Shown: positions 42,001 through 57,037 of the stretch, one piece after another
How the letters are laid out: the number at the start of each line of letters is the position of its first letter
How positions within the stretch are numbered: the stretch's first letter is position 1
Origin: Ecdyonurus torrentis
Lineage: Eukaryota; Arthropoda; Insecta; Ephemeroptera; Heptageniidae
Direction of reading: 5' to 3'
DNA length: 64,000 bases
Assembly (NCBI GenBank): GCA_949318235.1
Contig: CASGGR010000053.1
Span: 62,001 to 126,000, forward strand
Notes under the pieces: model-generated
The model's database searches: none
What the model was told of the DNA's origin: nothing
The model's input: the letters and a program-made list of their open reading frames with translations, nothing else
Translations under genes and position numbers: made by a program

Positions 42001-43999
42001 TATTCACTCATCATGTAGCCAAGCCAAGTCATGAAACAAAGTTTCTATTTCAAGAACCAAATGTTATTGAATGATAAAAATCATACTTTTTACACGAATA
42101 AAACTAGTTTTGATGATTTCTCAGAAACTAAAAATGCTACAGACATCAAATTCGACTCAAAACATAGCTTTTTCAATTCTCTACAAAAAAGATGTCTTGA
42201 ACCTTTTTTGCTCCGATGCATACTTTTTGGGTTATTGACAATTTTAGTTTTCACTCATCATGTAGCCAAACCAAGTCATGAAACAAAGTTTCTATTTCAA
42301 GAACCAAATGTTATTGAATGATAAAAATCATACTTTTTACACGATTAAAACTAGTTTTGATGATTTCTCAAAAACTAAGAATGCAACAGACTTACTATTT
42401 ATTTTAAAACATAGCTTTTTCAATTCTCTACAAAAAAGATGTCTTGAACTTTTTTGTTTCGACGCATACTTTTTGGGTTATTGACAATTTTAGTTTTCAC
42501 TCATCATGTAGCCAAACCAAGTCATGAAACAAAGTTTCTATTTCAAGAACCAAATGTTATTGAATGATAAAAATCATACTTTTTACACGATTTAAACTAG
42601 TTTTGATGATTTCTCAAAAACTAAGAATGCTACAGACTTACTATTTAACTCAAAACTAAGCTTTTTCAATTCTCTACAAAAAAGATGTCTTCAACTTTTT
42701 TGCTCCGACGCATACTTTTTGGGATATTGACAATTTTAGTTTTCACTCATCATGTAGCCAAACCAAGTCATGAAACAAAGTTTCTATTTCAAGAACCAAA
42801 TGTTATTGAATGATAAAAATCATACTTTTTACACGATTAAAACTAGTTTTGATGATTTCTCAAAAACTAAGAATGCAACAGACTTACTATTTATTTTAAA
42901 ACATAGCTTTTTCAATTCTCTACAAAAAAGATGTCTTGAACTTTTTTGCTCCGACGCATACTTTTTGGGTTATTGACAATTTTAGTTTTCACTCATCATG
43001 TAGCCAAACCAAGTCATGAAACAAAGTTTCTATTTCAAGAACCAAATGTTATTGAATGATAAAAATCATACTTTTTACACGATTAAAACTAGTTTTGATG
43101 ATTTCTCAAAAACTAAGAATGCTACAGACTTACTATTTAACTCAAAACTAAGCTTTTTCAATTCTCTACAAAAAAGATGTCTTCAACTTTTTTGCTCCAA
43201 CGCATACTTTTTGGGTTATTGACAATTTTAGTATTCACTCATCATGTAGCCAAACCAAGTCATGAAACAAAGTTTCTATTTCAAGAACCAAATGTTATTG
43301 AATGATAAAAATCATACTTTTTACACGATTAAAACTAGTTTTGATGATTTCTCAAAAACTAAGAATGCAACAGACTTACTATTTATTTTAAAACATAGCT
43401 TTTTCAATTCTCTACAAAAAAGATGTCTTGAACTTTTTTGTTTCGACGCATACTTTTTGGGTTATTGACAATTTTAGTTTTCACTCATCATGTAGCCAAA
43501 CCAAGTCATGAAACAAAGTTTCTATTTCAAGAACCAAATGTTATTGAATGATAAAAATCATACTTTTTACACGATTAAAATTAGTTTTGATGATTTCTCA
43601 AAAACTAAGAATGCTACAGACTTACTATTTAACTCAAAACTAAGCTTTTTCAATTCTCTACAAAAAAGATGTCTTCAACTTTTTTGCTCCAACGCATACT
43701 TTTTGGGTTATTGACAATTTTAGTATTCACTCATCATGTAGCCAAGCCAAGTCATGAAACAAAGTTTCTATTTCAAGAACCAAATGTTATTGAATGATAA
43801 AAATCATACTTTTTACACGAATAAAACTAGTTTTGATGATTTCTCAGAAACTAAAAATGCTACAGACATCAAATTCGACTCAAAACATAGCTTTTTCAAT
43901 TCTCTACAAAAAAGATGTCTTAAACTTTTTTGCTCCGATGCATACTTTTTGGGTTATTGACAATTTTAGTTTTCACTCATCATGTAGCCAAACCAAGTC
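39078..43999. repeat. Tandem pair of 10-monomer higher-order units (2 x 2461 bp)
   Basis: c8 c17 c25 c23 c26 c10 c11 c23 c17 c18 occurs from 39078 and from 41539. The extra base comes from c25, which has one additional C near 39741 and 42202. One difference I saw is 40863 A versus 43324 C; the A creates a stop in the would-be open frame of that monomer. This unit has the same monomer count as the left-hand 10-copy units but a different composition. Confidence 0.92.
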
Positions 44000-44245
44000 A
44001 TGAAACAAAGTTTCTATTTCAAGAACCAAATGTTATTGAATGATAAAAATCATACTTTTTACACGATTAAAACTAGTTTTGATGATTTCTCAAAAACTAA
44101 GAATGCAACAGACTTACTATTTATTTTAAAACATAGCTTTTTCAATTCTCTACAAAAAAGATGTCTTGAACTTTTTTGCTCCGACGCATACTTTTTGGGT
44201 TATTGACAATTTTAGTTTTCACTCATCATGTAGCCAAACCAAGTC

Positions 44246-47197
44246 ATGAAACAAAGTTTCTATTTCAAGAACCAAATGTTATTGAATGATAAAAATCATA
44301 CTTTTTACACGATTAAAACTAGTTTTGATGATTTCTTAAAAACTAAGAATGCAACAGACTTACTATTTATTTTAAAACATAGCTTTTTCAATTCTCTACA
44401 AAAAAGATGTCTTGAACTTTTTTGTTTCGACGCATACTTTTTGGGTTATTGACAATTTTAGTTTTCACTCATCATGTAGCCAAACCAAGTCATGAAACAA
44501 AGTTTCTATTTCAAGAACCAAATGTTATTGAATGATAAAAATCATACTTTTTACACGATTTAAACTAGTTTTGATGATTTCTCAAAAACTAAGAATGCTA
44601 CAGACTTACTATTTAACTCAAAACTAAGCTTTTTCAATTCTCTACAAAAAAGATGTCTTCAACTTTTTTGCTCCGACGCATACTTTTTGGGATATTGACA
44701 ATTTTAGTTTTCACTCATCATGTAGCCAAACCAAGTCATGAAACAAAGTTTCTATTTCAAGAACCAAATGTTATTGAATGATAAAAATCATACTTTTTAC
44801 ACGATTAAAACTAGTTTTGATGATTTCTCAAAAACTAAGAATGCAACAGACTTACTATTTATTTTAAAACATAGCTTTTTCAATTCTCTACAAAAAAGAT
44901 GTCTTGAACTTTTTTGCTCCGACGCATACTTTTTGGGTTATTGACAATTTTAGTTTTCACTCATCATGTAGCCAAACCAAGTCATGAAACAAAGTTTCTA
45001 TTTCAAGAACCAAATGTTATTGAATGATAAAAATCATACTTTTTACACGATTAAAACTAGTTTTGATGATTTCTCAAAAACTAAGAATGCTACAGACTTA
45101 CTATTTAACTCAAAACTAAGCTTTTTCAATTCTCTACAAAAAAGATGTCTTCAACTTTTTTGCTCCAACGCATACTTTTTGGGTTATTGACAATTTTAGT
45201 ATTCACTCATCATGTAGCCAAACCAAGTCATGAAACAAAGTTTCTATTTCAAGAACCAAATGTTATTGAATGATAAAAATCATACTTTTTACACGATTAA
45301 AACTAGTTTTGATGATTTCTCAAAAACTAAGAATGCAACAGACTTACTATTTATTTTAAAACATAGCTTTTTCAATTCTCTACAAAAAAGATGTCTTGAA
45401 CTTTTTTGTTTCGACGCATACTTTTTGGGTTATTGACAATTTTAGTTTTCACTCATCATGTAGCCAAACCAAGTCATGAAACAAAGTTTCTATTTCAAGA
45501 ACCAAATGTTATTGAATGATAAAAATCATACTTTTTACACGATTTAAACTAGTTTTGATGATTTCTCAAAAACTAAGAATGCAACAGACTTACTATTTAT
45601 TTTAAAACATAGCTTTTTCAATTCTCTACAAAAAAGATGTCTTGAACTTTTTTGCTCCGACGCATACTTTTTGGGTTATTGACAATTTTAGTTTTCACTC
45701 ATCATGTAGCCAAACCAAGTCATGAAACAAAGTTTCTATTTCAAGAACCAAATGTTATTGAATGATAAAAATCATACTTTTTACACGATTAAAACTAGTT
45801 TTGATGATTTCTTAAAAACTAAGAATGCAACAGACTTACTATTTATTTTAAAACATAGCTTTTTCAATTCTCTACAAAAAAGATGTCTTGAACTTTTTTG
45901 TTTCGACGCATACTTTTTGGGTTATTGACAATTTTAGTTTTCACTCATCATGTAGCCAAACCAAGTCATGAAACAAAGTTTCTATTTCAAGAACCAAATG
46001 TTATTGAATGATAAAAATCATACTTTTTACACGATTTAAACTAGTTTTGATGATTTCTCAAAAACTAAGAATGCTACAGACTTACTATTTAACTCAAAAC
46101 TAAGCTTTTTCAATTCTCTACAAAAAAGATGTCTTCAACTTTTTTGCTCCGACGCATACTTTTTGGGATATTGACAATTTTAGTTTTCACTCATCATGTA
46201 GCCAAACCAAGTCATGAAACAAAGTTTCTATTTCAAGAACCAAATGTTATTGAATGATAAAAATCATACTTTTTACACGATTAAAACTAGTTTTGATGAT
46301 TTCTCAAAAACTAAGAATGCAACAGACTTACTATTTATTTTAAAACATAGCTTTTTCAATTCTCTACAAAAAAGATGTCTTGAACTTTTTTGCTCCGACG
46401 CATACTTTTTGGGTTATTGACAATTTTAGTTTTCACTCATCATGTAGCCAAACCAAGTCATGAAACAAAGTTTCTATTTCAAGAACCAAATGTTATTGAA
46501 TGATAAAAATCATACTTTTTACACGATTAAAACTAGTTTTGATGATTTCTCAAAAACTAAGAATGCTACAGACTTACTATTTAACTCAAAACTAAGCTTT
46601 TTCAATTCTCTACAAAAAAGATGTCTTCAACTTTTTTGCTCCAACGCATACTTTTTGGGTTATTGACAATTTTAGTATTCACTCATCATGTAGCCAAACC
46701 AAGTCATGAAACAAAGTTTCTATTTCAAGAACCAAATGTTATTGAATGATAAAAATCATACTTTTTACACGATTAAAACTAGTTTTGATGATTTCTCAAA
46801 AACTAAGAATGCAACAGACTTACTATTTATTTTAAAACATAGCTTTTTCAATTCTCTACAAAAAAGATGTCTTGAACTTTTTTGTTTCGACGCATACTTT
46901 TTGGGTTATTGACAATTTTAGTTTTCACTCATCATGTAGCCAAACCAAGTCATGAAACAAAGTTTCTATTTCAAGAACCAAATGTTATTGAATGATAAAA
47001 ATCATACTTTTTACACGATTTAAACTAGTTTTGATGATTTCTCAAAAACTAAGAATGCTACAGACTTACTATTTAACTCAAAACTAAGCTTTTTCAATTC
47101 TCTACAAAAAAGATGTCTTCAACTTTTTTGCTCCGACGCATACTTTTTGGGATATTGACAATTTTAGTTTTCACTCATCATGTAGCCAAACCAAGTC
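44246..47197. repeat. Tandem pair of 6-monomer units (2 x 1476 bp)
   Basis: c23 c26 c10 c11 c23 c12 is followed by c23 c26 c10 c11 c23 c26. Both copies start with a c23 carrying TTCTTAAAAAC. The last monomers share the GATTTAAAC left half but differ in the right half, c10-like at 45476 and c26-like at 46952. The core tetramer c23 c26 c10 c11 also occurs at 39817, 42278 and 46706. Confidence 0.9.
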
Positions 47198-48181
47198 ATG
47201 AAACAAAGTTTCTATTTCAAGAACCAAATGTTATTGAATGATAAAAATCATACTTTTTACACGATTAAAACTAGTTTTGATGATTTCTCAAAAACTAAGA
47301 ATGCAACAGACTTACTATTTATTTTAAAACATAGCTTTTTCAATTCTCTACAAAAAAGATGTCTTGAACTTTTTTGCTCCGACGCATACTTTTTGGGTTA
47401 TTGACAATTTTAGTTTTCACTCATCATGTAGCCAAACCAAGTCATGAAACAAAGTTTCTATTTCAAGAACCAAATGTTATTGAATGATAAAAATCATACT
47501 TTTTACACGATTAAAACTAGTTTTGATGATTTCTCAAAAACTAAGAATGCTACAGACTTACTATTTAACTCAAAACTAAGCTTTTTCAATTCTCTACAAA
47601 AAAGATGTCTTCAACTTTTTTGCTCCAACGCATACTTTTTGGGTTATTGACAATTTTAGTATTCACTCATCATGTAGCCAAACCAAGTCATGAAACAAAG
47701 TTTCTATTTCAAGAACCAAATGTTATTGAATGATAAAAATCATACTTTTTACACGATTAAAACTAGTTTTGATGATTTCTCAAAAACTAAGAATGCAACA
47801 GACTTACTATTTATTTCAAAACATAGCTTTTTTAATTCTCTACAAAAAAGATGTCTTGAACTTTTTTGCTCCGACGCATACTTTTTGGGTTATTGACAAT
47901 TTTAGTTTTCACTCATCATGTAGCCAAACCAAGTCATGAAACAAAGTTTTTATTTCAAGAACCAAATGTTATTGAATGATAAAAATCATACTTTTTACAC
48001 GATTAAAATTAGTTTTGATGATTTCTCAAAAACTAAGAATGCTACAGACTTACTATTTAACTCAAAACTAAGCTTTTTCAATTCTCTACAAAAAAGATGT
48101 CTTCAACTTTTTTGCTCCAACGCATACTTTTTGGGTTATTGACAATTTTAGTATTCACTCATCATGTAGCCAAGCCAAGTC

Positions 48182-50149
48182 ATGAAACAAAGTTTCTATT
48201 TCAAGAACCAAATGTTATTGAATGATAAAAATCATACTTTTTACACGAATAAAACTAGTTTTGATGATTTCTCAGAAACTAAAAATGCTACAGACATCAA
48301 ATTCGACTCAAAACATAGCTTTTTCAATTCTCTACAAAAAAGATGTCTTGAACCTTTTTTGCTCCGATGCATACTTTTTGGGTTATTGACAATTTTAGTT
48401 TTCACTCATCATGTAGCCAAACCAAGTCATGAAACAAAGTTTCTATTTCAAGAACCAAATGTTATTGAATGATAAAAATCATACTTTTTACACGATTAAA
48501 ACTAGTTTTGATGATTTCTCAAAAACTAAGAATGCAACAGACTTACTATTTATTTTAAAACATAGCTTTTTCAATTCTCTACAAAAAAGATGTCTTGAAC
48601 TTTTTTGCTCCGACGCATACTTTTTGGGTTATTGACAATTTTAGTTTTCACTCATCATGTAGCCAAACCAAGTCATGAAACAAAGTTTCTATTTCAAGAA
48701 CCAAATGTTATTGAATGATAAAAATCATACTTTTTACACGATTAAAACTAGTTTTGATGATTTCTCAAAAACTAAGAATGCAACAGACTTACTATTTATT
48801 TTAAAACATAGCTTTTTCAATTCTCTACAAAAAAGATGTCTTAAACTTTTTTGCTCCGACGCATACTTTTTGGGTTATTGACAATTTTAGTTTTCACTCA
48901 TCATGTAGCCAAACCAAGTCATGAAACAAAGTTTCTATTTCAAGAACCAAATGTTATTGAATGATAAAAATCATACTTTTTACACGATTAAAACTAGTTT
49001 TGATGATTTCTCAAAAACTAAGAATGCAACAGACTTACTATTTATTTTAAAACATAGCTTTTTCAATTCTCTACAAAAAAGATGTCTTGAACTTTTTTGC
49101 TCCGACGCATACTTTTTGGGTTATTGACAATTTTAGTTTTCACTCATCATGTAGCCAAACCAAGTCATGAAACAAAGTTTCTATTTCAAGAACCAAATGT
49201 TATTGAATGATAAAAATCATACTTTTTACACGATTAAAACTAGTTTTGATGATTTCTCAAAAACTAAGAATGCTACAGACTTACTATTTAACTCAAAACT
49301 AAGCTTTTTCAATTCTCTACAAAAAAGATGTCTTCAACTTTTTTGCTCCAACGCATACTTTTTGGGTTATTGACAATTTTAGTATTCACTCATCATGTAG
49401 CCAAACCAAGTCATGAAACAAAGTTTCTATTTCAAGAACCAAATGTTATTGAATGATAAAAATCATACTTTTTACACGATTAAAACTAGTTTTGATGATT
49501 TCTCAAAAACTAAGAATGCAACAGACTTACTATTTATTTCAAAACATAGCTTTTTCAATTCTCTACAAAAAAGATGTCTTGAACTTTTTTGCTCCGACGC
49601 ATACTTTTTGGGTTATTGACAATTTTAGTTTTCACTCATCATGTAGCCAAACCAAGTCATGAAACAAAGTTTTTATTAAAGAACCAAATGTTATTGAATG
49701 ATAAAAATCATACTTTTTACACGATTAAAACTAGTTTTGATGAATTCTCAAAAACTAAGAATGCTACAGTCATCAAATTTAACTCAAAACATAGCTTTTT
49801 CAATTCTCTACAAAAAAGATGTCTTGAACTTTTTTGTTTCGACGCATACTTTTTGGGTTATTGACAATTTTAGTTTTCACTCATCATGTAGCCAAACCAA
49901 GTCATGAAACAAAGTTTCTATTTCAAGAACCAAATGTTATTGAATGATAAAAATCATACTTTTTACACGATTTAAACTAGTTTTGATGATTTCTCAAAAA
50001 CTAAGAATGCAACAGACTTACTATTTATTTTAAAACATAGCTTTTTCAATTCTCTACAAAAAAGATGTCTTGAACTTTTTTGCTCCGACGCATACTTTTT
50101 GGGTTATTGACAATTTTAGTTTTCACTCATCATGTAGCCAAACCAAGTC
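48182..50149. repeat. 8-monomer unit c25 c10 c10 c10 c11 c8 c27 c12 (1968 bp)
   Basis: The +1 of c25 and the -1 of c27 cancel, giving exactly eight times 246. With the flanking c8 c17 pair, the stretch from 47690 to about 50149 reappears at 58268-60727, an offset of 10578 bp (43 monomers). The copies differ mainly at the sixth monomer of the matching run (48921 c10 versus 59499 c31). Confidence 0.88.
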
Positions 50150-53100
50150 ATGAAACAAAGTTTCTATTTCAAGAACCAAATGTTATTGAATGATAAAAAT
50201 CATACTTTTTACACGATTAAAACTAGTTTTGATGATTTCTCAAAAACTAAGAATGCTACAGACTTACTATTTAACTCAAAACTAAGCTTTTTCAATTCTC
50301 TACAAAAAAGATGTCTTCAACTTTTTTGCTCCAACGCATACTTTTTGGGTTATTGACAATTTTAGTATTCACTCATCATGTAGCCAAACCAAGTCATGAA
50401 ACAAAGTTTCTATTTCAAGAACCAAATGTTATTGAATGATAAAAATCATACTTTTTACACGAATAAAACTAGTTTTGATGATTTCTCAGAAACTAAAAAT
50501 GCTACAGACATCAAATTCGACTCAAAACATAGCTTTTTCAATTCTCTACAAAAAAGATGTCTTGAACTTTTTTGCTCCGATGCATACTTTTTGGGTTATT
50601 GACAATTTTAGTTTTCACTCATCATGTAGCCAAACCAAGTCATGAAACAAAGTTTCTATTTCAAGAACCAAATGTTATTGAATGATAAAAATCATACTTT
50701 TTACACGATTAAAACTAGTTTTGATGATTTCTCAAAAACTAAGAATGCAACAGACTTACTATTTATTTTAAAACATAGCTTTTTCAATTCTCTACAAAAA
50801 AGATGTCTTGAACTTTTTTGCTCCGACGCATACTTTTTGGGTTATTGACAATTTTAGTTTTCACTCATCATGTAGCCAAACCAAGTCATGAAACAAAGTT
50901 TTTATTTCAAGAACCAAATGTTATTGAATGATAAAAATCATACTTTTTACACGATTAAAACTAGTTTTGATGATTTCTCAAAAACTAAGAATGCTACAGA
51001 CTTACTATTTTACTCAAAACATAGCTTTTTCAATTCTCTACAAAAAAGATGTCTTGAACTTTTTTGCTCCGACGCATACTTTTTGGGTTATTGACAATTT
51101 TAGTTTTCACTCATCATGTAGCCAAACCAAGTCATGAAACAAAGTTTCTATTTCAAGAACCAAATGTTATTGAATGATAAAAATCATACTTTTCACACGA
51201 TTAAAACTAGTTTTGATGATTTCTCAAAAACTAAGAATGCTACAGTCATCAAATTTATGTCAAAACATAGCTTTTTCAATTCTCTACAAAAAAGATGTCT
51301 TGAACTTTTTTGTTTCGACGCATACTTTTTGGGTTATTGACAATTTTAGTTTTCACTCATCATGTAGCCAAACCAAGTCATGAAACAAAGTTTCTATTTC
51401 AAGAACCAAATGTTATTGAATGATAAAAATCATACTTTTTACACGATTTAAACTAGTTTTGATGATTTCTCAAAAACTAAGAATGCTACAGACTTACTAT
51501 TTAACTCAAAACTAAGCTTTTTCAATTCTCTACAAAAAAGATGTCTTCAACTTTTTTGCTTCAACGCATACTTTTTGGGTTATTGACAATTTTAGTATTC
51601 ACTCATCATGTAGCCAAGCCAAGTCATGAAACAAAGTTTCTATTTCAAGAACCAAATGTTATTAAATGATAAAAATCATACTTTTTACACGAATAAAACT
51701 AGTTTTGATGATTTCTCAGAAACTAAAAATGCTACAGACATCAAATTCGACTCAAAACATAGCTTTTTCAATTCTCTACAAAAAAGATGTCTTGAACTTT
51801 TTTGCTCCGATGCATACTTTTTGGGTTATTGACAATTTTAGTTTTCACTCATCATGTAGCCAAACCAAGTCATGAAACAAAGTTTCTATTTCAAGAACCA
51901 AATGTTATTGAATGATAAAAATCATACTTTTTACACGATTAAAACTAGTTTTGATGATTTCTCAAAAACTAAGAATGCAACAGACTTACTATTTATTTTA
52001 AAACATAGCTTTTTCAATTCTCTACAAAAAAGATGTCTTGAACTTTTTTGCTCCGACGCATACTTTTTGGGTTATTGACAATTTTAGTTTTCACTCATCA
52101 TGTAGCCAAACCAAGTCATGAAACAAAGTTTTTATTTCAAGAACCAAATGTTATTGAATGATAAAAATCATACTTTTTACACGATTAAAACTAGTTTTGA
52201 TGATTTCTCAAAAACTAAGAATGCTACAGACTTACTATTTTACTCAAAACATAGCTTTTTCAATTCTCTACAAAAAAGATGTCTTGAACTTTTTTGCTCC
52301 GACGCATACTTTTTGGGTTATTGACAATTTTAGTTTTCACTCATCATGTAGCCAAACCAAGTCATGAAACAAAGTTTCTATTTCAAGAACCAAATGTTAT
52401 TGAATGATAAAAATCATACTTTTCACACGATTAAAACTAGTTTTGATGATTTCTCAAAAACTAAGAATGCTACAGTCATCAAATTTATGTCAAAACATAG
52501 CTTTTTCAATTCTCTACAAAAAAGATGTCTTGAACTTTTTTGTTTCGACGCATACTTTTTGGGTTATTGACAATTTTAGTTTTCACTCATCATGTAGCCA
52601 AACCAAGTCATGAAACAAAGTTTCTATTTCAAGAACCAAATGTTATTGAATGATAAAAATCATACTTTTTACACGATTTAAACTAGTTTTGATGATTTCT
52701 CAAAAACTAAGAATGCTACAGACTTACTATTTAACTCAAAACTAAGCTTTTTCAATTCTCTACAAAAAAGATGTCTTCAACTTTTTTGCTTCAACGCATA
52801 CTTTTTGGGTTATTGACAATTTTAGTATTCACTCATCATGTAGCCAAGCCAAGTCATGAAACAAAGTTTCTATTTCAAGAACCAAATGTTATTAAATGAT
52901 AAAAATCATACTTTTTACACGAATAAAACTAGTTTTGATGATTTCTCAGAAACTAAAAATGCTACAGACATCAAATTCGACTCAAAACATAGCTTTTTCA
53001 ATTCTCTACAAAAAAGATGTCTTGAACTTTTTTGCTCCGATGCATACTTTTTGGGTTATTGACAATTTTAATTTTCACTCATCATGTAGCCAAACCAAGT

Positions 53101-56100
53101 CATGAAACAAAGTTTCTATTTCAAGAACCAAATGTTATTGAATGATAAAAATCAAACTTTTTACACGATTAAAACTAGTTTTGATGATTTCTCAAAAACT
53201 AAGAATGCAACAGACTTACTATTTATTTTAAAACATAGCTTTTTCAATTCTCTACAAAAAAGATGTCTTGAACTTTTTTGCTCCGACGCATACTTTTTGG
53301 GTTATTGACAATTTTAGTTTTCACTCATCATGTAGCCAAACCAAGTCATGAAACAAAGTTTTTATTTCAAGAACCAAATGTTATTGAATGATAAAAATCA
53401 TACTTTTTACACGATTAAAACTAGTTTTGATGATTTCTCAAAAACTAAGAATGCAACAGACTTACTATTTATTTTAAAACATAGCTTTTTCAATTCTCTA
53501 CAAAAAAGATGTCTTGAACTTTTTTGCTCCGACGCATACTTTTTGGGTTATTGACAATTTTAGTTTTCACTCATCATGTAGCCAAACCAAGTCATGAAAC
53601 AAAGTTTCTATTTCAAGAACCAAATGTTATTGAATGATAAAAATCATACTTTTTACACGATTAAAACTAGTTTTGATGATTTCTCAAAAACTAAGAATGC
53701 TACAGACTTACTATTTAACTCAAAACTAAGCTTTTTCAATTCTCTACAAAAAAGATGTCTTCAACTTTTTTGCTCCAACGCATACTTTTTGGGTTATTGA
53801 CAATTTTAGTATTCACTCATCATGTAGCCAAACCAAGTCATGAAACAAAGTTTCTATTTCAAGAACCAAATGTTATTGAATGATAAAAATCATACTTTTT
53901 ACACGAATAAAACTAGTTTTGATGATTTCTCAGAAACTAAAAATGCTACAGACATCAAATTCGACTCAAAACATAGCTTTTTCAATTCTCTACAAAAAAG
54001 ATGTCTTGAACTTTTTTGCTCCGATGCATACTTTTTGGGTTATTGACAATTTTAGTTTTCACTCATCATGTAGCCAAACCAAGTCATGAAACAAAGTTTC
54101 TATTTCAAGAACCAAATGTTATTGAATGATAAAAATCATACTTTTTACACGATTAAAACTAGTTTTGATGATTTCTCAAAAACTAAGAATGCAACAGACT
54201 TACTATTTATTTTAAAACATAGCTTTTTCAATTCTCTACAAAAAAGATGTCTTGAACTTTTTTGCTCCGACGCATACTTTTTGGGTTATTGACAATTTTA
54301 GTTTTCACTCATCATGTAGCCAAACCAAGTCATGAAACAAAGTTTTTATTTCAAGAACCAAATGTTATTGAATGATAAAAATCATACTTTTTACACGATT
54401 AAAACTAGTTTTGATGATTTCTCAAAAACTAAGAATGCTACAGACTTACTATTTTACTCAAAACATAGCTTTTTCAATTCTCTACAAAAAAGATGTCTTG
54501 AACTTTTTTGCTCCGACGCATACTTTTTGGGTTATTGACAATTTTAGTTTTCACTCATCATGTAGCCAAACCAAGTCATGAAACAAAGTTTCTATTTCAA
54601 GAACCAAATGTTATTGAATGATAAAAATCATACTTTTCACACGATTAAAACTAGTTTTGATGATTTCTCAAAAACTAAGAATGCTACAGTCATCAAATTT
54701 ATGTCAAAACATAGCTTTTTCAATTCTCTACAAAAAAGATGTCTTGAACTTTTTTGTTTCGACGCATACTTTTTGGGTTATTGACAATTTTAGTTTTCAC
54801 TCATCATGTAGCCAAACCAAGTCATGAAACAAAGTTTCTATTTCAAGAACCAAATGTTATTGAATGATAAAAATCATACTTTTTACACGATTTAAACTAG
54901 TTTTGATGATTTCTCAAAAACTAAGAATGCTACAGACTTACTATTTAACTCAAAACTAAGCTTTTTCAATTCTCTACAAAAAAGATGTCTTCAACTTTTT
55001 TGCTTCAACGCATACTTTTTGGGTTATTGACAATTTTAGTATTCACTCATCATGTAGCCAAGCCAAGTCATGAAACAAAGTTTCTATTTCAAGAACCAAA
55101 TGTTATTAAATGATAAAAATCATACTTTTTACACGAATAAAACTAGTTTTGATGATTTCTCAGAAACTAAAAATGCTACAGACATCAAATTCGACTCAAA
55201 ACATAGCTTTTTCAATTCTCTACAAAAAAGATGTCTTGAACTTTTTTGCTCCGATGCATACTTTTTGGGTTATTGACAATTTTAGTTTTCACTCATCATG
55301 TAGCCAAACCAAGTCATGAAACAAAGTTTCTATTTCAAGAACCAAATGTTATTGAATGATAAAAATCATACTTTTTACACGATTAAAACTAGTTTTGATG
55401 ATTTCTCAAAAACTAAGAATGCAACAGACTTACTATTTATTTTAAAACATAGCTTTTTCAATTCTCTACAAAAAAGATGTCTTGAACTTTTTTGCTCCGA
55501 CGCATACTTTTTGGGTTATTGACAATTTTAGTTTTCACTCATCATGTAGCCAAACCAAGTCATGAAACAAAGTTTTTATTTCAAGAACCAAATGTTATTG
55601 AATGATAAAAATCATACTTTTTACACGATTAAAACTAGTTTTGATGATTTCTCAAAAACTAAGAATGCTACAGACTTACTATTTTACTCAAAACATAGCT
55701 TTTTCAATTCTCTACAAAAAAGATGTCTTGAACTTTTTTGCTCCGACGCATACTTTTTGGGTTATTGACAATTTTAGTTTTCACTCATCATGTAGCCAAA
55801 CCAAGTCATGAAACAAAGTTTCTATTTCAAGAACCAAATGTTATTGAATGATAAAAATCATACTTTTCACACGATTAAAACTAGTTTTGATGATTTCTCA
55901 AAAACTAAGAATGCTACAGTCATCAAATTTATGTCAAAACATAGCTTTTTCAATTCTCTACAAAAAAGATGTCTTGAACTTTTTTGTTTCGACGCATACT
56001 TTTTGGGTTATTGACAATTTTAGTTTTCACTCATCATGTAGCCAAACCAAGTCATGAAACAAAGTTTCTATTTCAAGAACCAAATGTTATTGAATGATAA

Positions 56101-57037
56101 AAATCATACTTTTTACACGATTTAAACTAGTTTTGATGATTTCTCAAAAACTAAGAATGCTACAGACTTACTATTTAACTCAAAACTAAGCTTTTTCAAT
56201 TCTCTACAAAAAAGATGTCTTCAACTTTTTTGCTTCAACGCATACTTTTTGGGTTATTGACAATTTTAGTATTCACTCATCATGTAGCCAAGCCAAGTCA
56301 TGAAACAAAGTTTCTATTTCAAGAACCAAATGTTATTAAATGATAAAAATCATACTTTTTACACGAATAAAACTAGTTTTGATGATTTCTCAGAAACTAA
56401 AAATGCTACAGACATCAAATTCGACTCAAAACATAGCTTTTTCAATTCTCTACAAAAAAGATGTCTTGAACTTTTTTGCTCCGATGCATACTTTTTGGGT
56501 TATTGACAATTTTAATTTTCACTCATCATGTAGCCAAACCAAGTCATGAAACAAAGTTTCTATTTCAAGAACCAAATGTTATTGAATGATAAAAATCAAA
56601 CTTTTTACACGATTAAAACTAGTTTTGATGATTTCTCAAAAACTAAGAATGCAACAGACTTACTATTTATTTTAAAACATAGCTTTTTCAATTCTCTACA
56701 AAAAAGATGTCTTGAACTTTTTTGCTCCGACGCATACTTTTTGGGTTATTGACAATTTTAGTTTTCACTCATCATGTAGCCAAACCAAGTCATGAAACAA
56801 AGTTTTTATTTCAAGAACCAAATGTTATTGAATGATAAAAATCATACTTTTTACACGATTAAAACTAGTTTTGATGATTTCTCAAAAACTAAGAATGCTA
56901 CAGACTTACTATTTTACTCAAAACATAGCTTTTTCAATTCTCTACAAAAAAGATGTCTTGAACTTTTTTGCTCCGACGCATACTTTTTGGGTTATTGACA
57001 ATTTTAGTTTTCACTCATCATGTAGCCAAACCAAGTC
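50150..57037. repeat. Tandem pair of 14-monomer units (2 x 3444 bp) built on a 5-monomer unit (1230 bp)
   Basis: The pentamer c18 c10 c28 c29 c30 occurs at 50396, 51626, 53840 and 55070. It sits in a larger unit that starts with c11 at 50150 and again at 53594. Shared private marks include TTTTCACACG and TTTATGTC in c29, GCTTCAACG in c30, ATTAAATGA in the c18 after c30, and TTTTAATTTTC with ATCAAAC at 53040-53160 and 56510-56600. This shows at least two rounds of amplification. Confidence 0.92.
53348..53593. repeat. Hybrid junction monomer (left half c28, right half c10/c12)
   Basis: The left part has GTTTTTATTTC and GATTAAAAC like the c28 at 56792. The right part has GCAACAG and TTAAAACAT like the c12 at 49904. 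These are the monomers that bound the 3444-bp duplication, so this is its expected crossover joint. The exchange lies between m70 and m108, about 53417-53455. Confidence 0.82.
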
